A stretch of 64,000 nt of DNA from Pyxidicoccus trucidator (lineage in GTDB: Bacteria > Myxococcota > Myxococcia > Myxococcales > Myxococcaceae), in the NCBI RefSeq assembly GCF_010894435.1, contig NZ_JAAIXZ010000003.1:496001-560000 (forward strand), given 5' to 3'. The position numbers were made by a program, and so were the translations under genes. The notes below the pieces were generated by a model. It did not search any database. It was not told the DNA's origin and worked only from the letters and a program-made list of their open reading frames with translations. Shown here piece after piece: positions 59,266 through 64,000 of the stretch (position 1 is the first letter of the stretch; each line of letters begins with the position of its first letter).

Positions 59266-60929
59266 CAGTTCTCCAGCAGGGCCCGGGACAGGGCGACGGC
59301 CGCGGGGCCGAAGTCCGAGAGCCACGTCACCACCACGAGACGGAAGCGCCGCTCCGCCAGCGCGGGGGCCAGCACCTGGCGCGCCTGGTGCTCATCCGGC
59401 AGCAACAGGAACGCCACCAGCGCGCGAGAGCGCCGCGTCGCCTCCACCAGCCGCCTCATGTTGCCGCCCCCGGACACGTTCGACAGGAAGTCACTGTCGG
59501 AGATGATGACCCGCATCGCGTCCGGCCGCTCGCGTGACAGGGACTCGAGCAGGTCGAACGGGTAGCGCGTTCCCCCGCCGATGTGGCCGAGCAGGAAGTC
59601 ACTCGCCGTGTCCTCGTCGTACATCCACGGTGACACGCTGGGGTTGCCGTCCGAGTAGATGACACCCTTGACCGTCGCCTTCTTCCGGATGGCCGAGGCG
59701 GACAGCACCTGCGCCGCCAGCGTCATGTTGTTGAACTGGACCTGCGGGTTGGGCATGGAGCCGCTGGTGTCCAGGTAGATTTCGACGGAGGGCACCCCCA
59801 GCTCCGAGGGCGGGGGCAGGTCCGCCTCCAGCTCGCGGCGCAGCGGCGACACGGCCGCGAGGTGGCCCTGGGACAGCACCGTCAACGTCCAGTCGATGGA
59901 GGACGGGTCGTCGCCGTACTCCCACGCCTCGGGAGTGGTGCGCAGGTACGGCTCCGGCTTCGACGGCGCGGAGGGGAGCTTCAGCACGTGCTGGTTCACC
60001 AGCCGCCGGTAGTGCTTGCCCACCAGCGCCCGCCGGAGCTTCCCGCCCCCACTGCCGGGCAGGTGGTGGGTGACGCGGTGGATGGTGGACAGCACGTCCG
60101 GCGTCTCTCCCGCGGAACTGCCTTCTCCTCCGAGCCAGCCGCGCTCCTTCGCCTCCTCCAGCGCGTCGTCCCAGCGCCCGGAGCCGTGGATGGCCGCGTC
60201 CAGGTCGTCCTCGTCCGGCAGGGACACGTCCCCGCCCAGGGGCAGGCTGAACGTCGTCTCCTCGGGGCTGTCGATGTAGCGGATGAAGGTGGCGCAGAAG
60301 TAGAGGAACTGGAGGCGCGGGGAGGGCAGCGCGTAGAAGGTCTGCGCGAACATGCGCGCCTCGGCGCGGAGGCCGGGGAAGCGCGCCTCCATGGGCGCTT
60401 CCTGGGCCGCGGGCGCCAGCTGCCCCGGGGGCAGGCCCCACAGCTCCTCGTAGATGGCGAGGTAGAAGAAGAAGAGGGGCGACGTGCCCTCGCCCCGGAC
60501 GCGCTGGAAGCCCCGGTACACCTCGGCCAGCGCCGCCGCGTGCGTGCGGCCCACCACCTCGTTCACCTGCAAGTCGTAGAAGAGGTTGGTGAGAGACTGC
60601 TTCAGCCCGGGGATGAGCCGCTGCTCCTGGACTCGCAGCTCCGCGTCCCAGCCCAGCGTGTGGGGGAAGCGCGCGTGGTGGCCAATCTCATGCGCCAGCA
60701 CCGCGGTGAGGCTGCCGGCCGCGCCCATGTCATGCAACAGCTCGAAGTGGACGAAGACCTGGCGCTTCGCGAGGTCGATGTACGCCAGCGGCTCGTTCGC
60801 GTGGTCCGCGTCCGGACGGAAGGGCACGTGCGGCTCGGGCGGGCTGAGCTGCACGCGCACGTCCCACAGGTCCAGCGCGTCGCGCCAGCACAAGGCCACG
60901 GTGTCCGGGGTGAAGCGCGGCGGGCTCAT
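59265..60929 (-). CDS. Metallopeptidase-VWA fusion protein
   Basis: 554 aa. N-terminal part holds a zincin-type motif AVLAHEIGHHARFP (HExxH, about 90-103). The C-terminal part (about 365-554) is a VWA-like domain: VEIYLDTSGSMPN gives DxSxS, and VIISDSDFLS supplies the later Asp. It probably combines substrate cutting or binding with metal-dependent adhesion. It overlaps both neighbours by 1-4 bp. VWA proteins beside MoxR ATPases usually form a chaperone-like complex with them. Confidence 0.82.
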   Translation of the reverse strand: MSPPRFTPDTVALCWRDALDLWDVRVQLSPPEPHVPFRPDADHANEPLAYIDLAKRQVFVHFELLHDMGAAGSLTAVLAHEIGHHARFPHTLGWDAELRVQEQRLIPGLKQSLTNLFYDLQVNEVVGRTHAAALAEVYRGFQRVRGEGTSPLFFFYLAIYEELWGLPPGQLAPAAQEAPMEARFPGLRAEARMFAQTFYALPSPRLQFLYFCATFIRYIDSPEETTFSLPLGGDVSLPDEDDLDAAIHGSGRWDDALEEAKERGWLGGEGSSAGETPDVLSTIHRVTHHLPGSGGGKLRRALVGKHYRRLVNQHVLKLPSAPSKPEPYLRTTPEAWEYGDDPSSIDWTLTVLSQGHLAAVSPLRRELEADLPPPSELGVPSVEIYLDTSGSMPNPQVQFNNMTLAAQVLSASAIRKKATVKGVIYSDGNPSVSPWMYDEDTASDFLLGHIGGGTRYPFDLLESLSRERPDAMRVIISDSDFLSNVSGGGNMRRLVEATRRSRALVAFLLLPDEHQARQVLAPALAERRFRLVVVTWLSDFGPAAVALSRALLEN

Positions 60930-61756
60930 GACGGGACGAGCACCACCACGAACTGCGACGTGGGCAGCGTGCCGGCGGCGCGCCAGTCGTTGACGGCCGT
61001 GGCGAACCACTCGTCCACGCGAGCGTCATGCCACGTCAGCCACGTGAGGCCTGGCGTCTGCTCGCGGGTGACTTCCGGCGTCTCGCGGCAGCCCATGGCG
61101 CCCAGGCGCATGGGCGCGCCGTCCGTCAGCCAGAGGCCCTGCGTGGCAGCCTCCCGCCCGCCGGAGGCCTTCCGGTGCCTGTCGTGCACGCACAGCACCG
61201 TGGGCGCCAGGAAGTGCACGGCCCCGGGCAGGAAGCGGCTGTCCTCCGCGGCCAGGTGGACGAAGAAGGGCTGCGTCTTGTTGCCCAGCTTCGTCTTCGG
61301 CGGCTCCATGGCCATGGACGCCGTGTCGCGCAGCCGCGCCTCGATGTCGGTGAGCGACGTGAGCTCCGCGCCCACGCGGCAGAAGATGCGCTGCACCCAC
61401 GGCGGCGCTGACTCCAGATTCTCCCCCAGGTTCCACAGCTGCGCGAGCACTCCGGCGCGCTCGGCCTCCCGCACGTCCGCCAGCATCCGGGGCAGCAGGT
61501 CCGACCAGGCGAGGGTGAAGAAGTTCTGCCGGCCGGCGCTCGCCGGGTAGAGGTAGCCCAGGCCGATGGCCTCCGCGCCCAGCTTCAGGTAGCCGCGCAG
61601 CAGCTCCTCGGACTTCGCCGGGGCTCCGCGCGACGCGGCCAGCGCCTGTCCCAGCTTCGCCACCGGGCCCTCGAGCAGCTCGCGCCACAGCGCCGAGTCC
61701 CAGCGGACGAAGCGCCCGCGGGCGTTCGCCTCCAGCTCGTCGATGAAGCCGCTCAT
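60926..61756 (-). CDS. Unknown protein between MoxR and VWA genes
   Basis: 276 aa, no family recognised. The first 160 residues are mainly helical (IDELEANARGRFVRWDSALW, LLRGYLKLGAEAIGLGYL, DLLPRMLADVREAERAG). The rest is beta-rich (QPFFVHLAAEDSRFLPGAVH, GLTWLTWHDARVDEWFATAV, TSQFVVVLVPS). Its ATG overlaps the MoxR stop by 4 bp and its stop overlaps the VWA start, so it is probably a third subunit of the complex, as in MoxR-VWA ternary systems. Confidence 0.65.
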   Translation of the reverse strand: MSGFIDELEANARGRFVRWDSALWRELLEGPVAKLGQALAASRGAPAKSEELLRGYLKLGAEAIGLGYLYPASAGRQNFFTLAWSDLLPRMLADVREAERAGVLAQLWNLGENLESAPPWVQRIFCRVGAELTSLTDIEARLRDTASMAMEPPKTKLGNKTQPFFVHLAAEDSRFLPGAVHFLAPTVLCVHDRHRKASGGREAATQGLWLTDGAPMRLGAMGCRETPEVTREQTPGLTWLTWHDARVDEWFATAVNDWRAAGTLPTSQFVVVLVPS

Positions 61757-63288
61757 GGCGTACCGCCCGGGTTCTCCTTCAGCCAGGTCGCGTAGTTGCG
61801 GTAGCGGCTGTACATGGACTTGAGGTGGATGAGGTCCTCGTAGACGGGGCCGGACAGCTCCTGCTTCGTGAGCAGGTCGTTCATCAGCACCGTGACGGCG
61901 GCGATGCGCTTCTCGGTGGTGCGCAGGTCCACGCCGGCCAGGCCCTTGTCCAGCTCGTTGCGCAGCGCGCCCACCTTGCGGCGGATGGGCTCGTGCGTGT
62001 TGTAGCGGGCCATGGCCATGTCGAACATGTTGCGAATCCAGGCCACGCGGTCCTGGAGGAGCACGCGGTGGCCCTTCGCCTCGAAGAAGGCGCTGCGTGT
62101 GTTGGGCACCAGCTTCTCGTGCAGCACCCAGGGGGCAATCTGCCGGAAGTCCTCCAGCTCCACCGTGGCGTGGCCCCGGAAGAAGGCCATGGCCTTCGCG
62201 AAGTGGAGGATGGTCTGGTACGCGCGCACGCTGACGCCGTTCTCCGTCTGCGTGCAGAGGTGCACCTTCTTGTCGAGCGGGCACTGCTCGTTGCACACCG
62301 CCGCCACCGTCTGGCCGGCGAGCTTGAGCGTGTCCTTGTGCTTGAACTCGAAGCGCGGCGAGGCCATGCGGCAGAAGTCGAGCTGCCCGAGGAAGAAGGC
62401 GATGCGCTCCAGGACTTCGCGCGGGACTTCGACTTCGAGGATGGACGCGTAGGCGCGCTCCAGCTCCACGGGGGTGAAGACGATTTCCTTCGGGAGCAGC
62501 TCCTCGGGGGACTTGTCCGCCTCCAGGCGCTGGAGAATCTGGTCCATGAAGCCGGAGTTGAAGGGCACCGCGCGCACGACGACGTCGATGCGGTCCTTGA
62601 GGGCCTCGATGACCTGGAAGGTGCCGCCGCCCTGGTCGTCGTTGGCGGTGAGGAACCAGGACGAGCGGCCCGCGTAGACGTACTGGTCCATCATCTCCGC
62701 GTAGCCCTCGGCCATGAGGGACAGGAGCGCGGACTGCGTCTTGGTGGGGATGCGGTTGTACTCGTCGATGATTTTGACGCGCTGGCTTATCCACTTGCGC
62801 CAGCTGACCTTCACGGCGGAGAGGTCCTCCGCCTTGAGCATGTCCGAGGGCAGGGGCGCGCCGAGCAGGTCGGCGATGGAGAGCTGGGGGTGGCCGCGCT
62901 GGATTCCGCGGTGCACCTCGTCGCGGCTCATGCCGGAGAGCAGGGCCATGAGGACGGCGGAGGTGGTCTTCCCGCGCCCGGGGCCGCCGACGAGCAGGGC
63001 GCGGCGGCAGGTGAAGAGGGTGAGCAGGGGGATGAGGACGAAGGAGCTGTAGCTGGTGTCCTCGGGGAGGTGGACCTCGTCACCCGCGGAGTTCTTGAGC
63101 GAGACGGACTGCCCGAACTCGAGGTCGTAGTAGGGGCAGATGACGGCGTTGTTGGTGATCCACCAGTACGCCTGCCGCATCTTGTCGTGGAGGCTGCCGC
63201 CGTCGCGCTCCGAGAGGTGGACGTTCAGCCCCTTGTCCGCGGAGGCACGCCCGGAGAGCAGGCGCGTTACCCAGTCCTGATTGGCCAT
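61753..63288 (-). CDS. MoxR-type AAA+ ATPase
   Basis: 511 aa. Walker A LVGGPGRGKTTSA (about 99-111), Walker B VKIIDEYNRIP (about 170-180), sensor 1 WFLTANDDQGGG and an Arg finger region KDRIDVVVRAVP. The N-terminal 80 residues and the long helical C-terminus (VPNTRSAFFEAKGHRVLLQD onward) exceed the usual 330-aa MoxR size. MoxR ATPases remodel or mature target proteins with VWA partners. It follows the LuxR-type gene by 46 bp and leads an operon with overlapping stops and starts. Confidence 0.88.
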   Translation of the reverse strand: MANQDWVTRLLSGRASADKGLNVHLSERDGGSLHDKMRQAYWWITNNAVICPYYDLEFGQSVSLKNSAGDEVHLPEDTSYSSFVLIPLLTLFTCRRALLVGGPGRGKTTSAVLMALLSGMSRDEVHRGIQRGHPQLSIADLLGAPLPSDMLKAEDLSAVKVSWRKWISQRVKIIDEYNRIPTKTQSALLSLMAEGYAEMMDQYVYAGRSSWFLTANDDQGGGTFQVIEALKDRIDVVVRAVPFNSGFMDQILQRLEADKSPEELLPKEIVFTPVELERAYASILEVEVPREVLERIAFFLGQLDFCRMASPRFEFKHKDTLKLAGQTVAAVCNEQCPLDKKVHLCTQTENGVSVRAYQTILHFAKAMAFFRGHATVELEDFRQIAPWVLHEKLVPNTRSAFFEAKGHRVLLQDRVAWIRNMFDMAMARYNTHEPIRRKVGALRNELDKGLAGVDLRTTEKRIAAVTVLMNDLLTKQELSGPVYEDLIHLKSMYSRYRNYATWLKENPGGTP

Positions 63289-63334
63289 TCACGGCAGAGC
63301 GTATCACCGGGGCGTGGAGGTGGGGCAGGCCGCC

Positions 63335-63982
63335 TCAGAGCGTGACGAGCCCCATGCGCGCCGCGCGGACCACGGCCTCGGTGCGGCGCTGGACGCCGAG
63401 CTTGGCGAGCACCGCGTTGACGTGGAACTTGGCCGTGTGCTCACTGATGGAGAGCCGGTCCGCGATGGCCTTGTTGGACAGGCCCTCCGCCAGCAGGGCG
63501 AGCACCTCCCGCTCTCGCGGCGTGAGCGAGTCAGGGCCCGGAGTGCCGCTGGTGGCGGTGGAGGTGCCTCGGGCCGCGGCGCGCACCTCCGCGAGCGCCG
63601 GGTCGAACACCGTGAGGCCCCGGGCCACGGCGTGCAAGGCCGCGACCAGGGGCGCCGGGCCTACGTCCCGGAAAAGCAGGCCTCGCGCTCCCGCTGTCAG
63701 CGCCACCTCACCGGCGGCCTCGTCCGCTACCAGTGCTAGCACCGGGGCGCCCAGGTCCGGGGCTTCCACTCGCACGTCAGACTCGGGCAGGCGCAGGCCC
63801 GTGTCCCACAGCACCACGTCCGGCGCCTCGCCGCTCGTGGACTCCAGCTCCGCCTGCGTGCCGGAGGTCACCATGAGCAGCTCGCCTCCCTGCTCCCCCA
63901 GCGCCCGTGAGAGCGCGCCCCGGGCGAGCGGGTCCTCGGCGACCAGGGCGAGGCGAACAGGGGCGGTGGGTGCGTCCAGCAC
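63335..63982 (-). CDS. LuxR/NarL-type response regulator
   Basis: 215 aa, GTG start with AAGGA upstream. The receiver-like domain (about 1-125) has [11 protein letters not shown] and the phospho-acceptor Asp in VVLWDTGLR, but the usual Lys near the end is Arg ([12 protein letters not shown]), so activation may differ. The C-terminal LuxR helix-turn-helix is typical: [20 protein letters not shown] and [17 protein letters not shown]. First gene of the minus-strand block; it probably controls the MoxR operon behind it. Confidence 0.9.
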   Translation of the reverse strand: MLDAPTAPVRLALVAEDPLARGALSRALGEQGGELLMVTSGTQAELESTSGEAPDVVLWDTGLRLPESDVRVEAPDLGAPVLALVADEAAGEVALTAGARGLLFRDVGPAPLVAALHAVARGLTVFDPALAEVRAAARGTSTATSGTPGPDSLTPREREVLALLAEGLSNKAIADRLSISEHTAKFHVNAVLAKLGVQRRTEAVVRAARMGLVTL

Positions 63983-64000
63983 GGTTCTCTTCCTTAACGG

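Noticed and set aside
1..64000. CRISPR array, insertion sequence, integrase or prophage
   Set aside because: I saw no regularly spaced repeats, no transposase or integrase motifs and no phage structural genes. The tRNA-Gln at 26332 has no adjacent integrase or duplicated 3' end that I could find by eye.

Overview
The window is GC-rich, densely coding DNA with strong G/C bias at third codon positions. It looks like the chromosome of a myxobacterium, most likely family Myxococcaceae (Myxococcus, Corallococcus or Pyxidicoccus). Support comes from paralogous families known mainly from Myxococcus (a DUF2381 protein at 147, a DUF2378 protein at 29656, an Imm11/MXAN_0049-type immunity protein at 1597), a eukaryote-like Ser/Thr kinase with a PEGA domain, and many lipoproteins with lipoboxes. 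I count about 56 protein genes, one tRNA (Gln, anticodon UUG), one clear gene remnant, and several terminators and palindromic sites. The genus is an inference.

Layout. 1-3.3 kb is a patchy accessory region: DUF2381 protein, small lipoprotein, orphan Imm11, a zinc-ribbon protein and a 28-codon remnant of a PaiB-type regulator. 3.3-6.1 kb is the Ser/Thr kinase. 6.5-9.9 kb has an exported barrel-like protein, a metallophosphoesterase lipoprotein and an AT-hook protein. 10-12 kb is an alcohol dehydrogenase/SRPBCC operon on the minus strand. 12.4-20.9 kb has a secreted trypsin-like protease and then a self-contained TonB uptake operon (tonB, exbB, exbD, exbD, receptor, beta-helix lipoprotein). 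The protease gene and the TonB operon end in two copies of the same unusual structured terminator. 21-24 kb has a GT87-like membrane protein and a flavin disulfide reductase. 24.4-26.1 kb is a translationally coupled rbfA-rtcB pair, followed by the tRNA and an archaemetzincin whose catalytic residues are changed.

27-33 kb holds lipoproteins, an ankyrin protein, the DUF2378 protein and a membrane Fe-S oxidoreductase of the ETF:menaquinone type. 33.4-36.3 kb is an AT-richer, probably acquired two-gene module (OLD-like AAA ATPase plus DUF4276/TOPRIM-like protein) that looks like a defence system. 36.5-50 kb is mostly housekeeping and stress genes: VWA protein, DsbD/ScsB and redoxin, GNAT, MFS pump, UBP zinc finger, NmrA, a GspG-like protein, two tandem HtrA-like proteases, HNH nuclease, TPR lipoprotein and a PNPOx-like protein.

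50.2-54.5 kb is a compact, unrecognised biosynthetic-looking cluster: a radical SAM enzyme divergent from an overlapping operon of an asparagine-synthase-like enzyme, a GT1 glycosyltransferase and an ASKHA/ROK-type protein whose motif order looks circularly permuted. 55-64 kb is one co-directional block on the minus strand: LuxR-type response regulator, MoxR-type AAA+ ATPase, unknown protein, metallopeptidase-VWA protein, coiled-coil protein, adenylate-forming enzyme and a hybrid-sensor-domain histidine kinase. Overlapping stop/start codons show that most of it is an operon. The regulator and kinase at its ends may control it.
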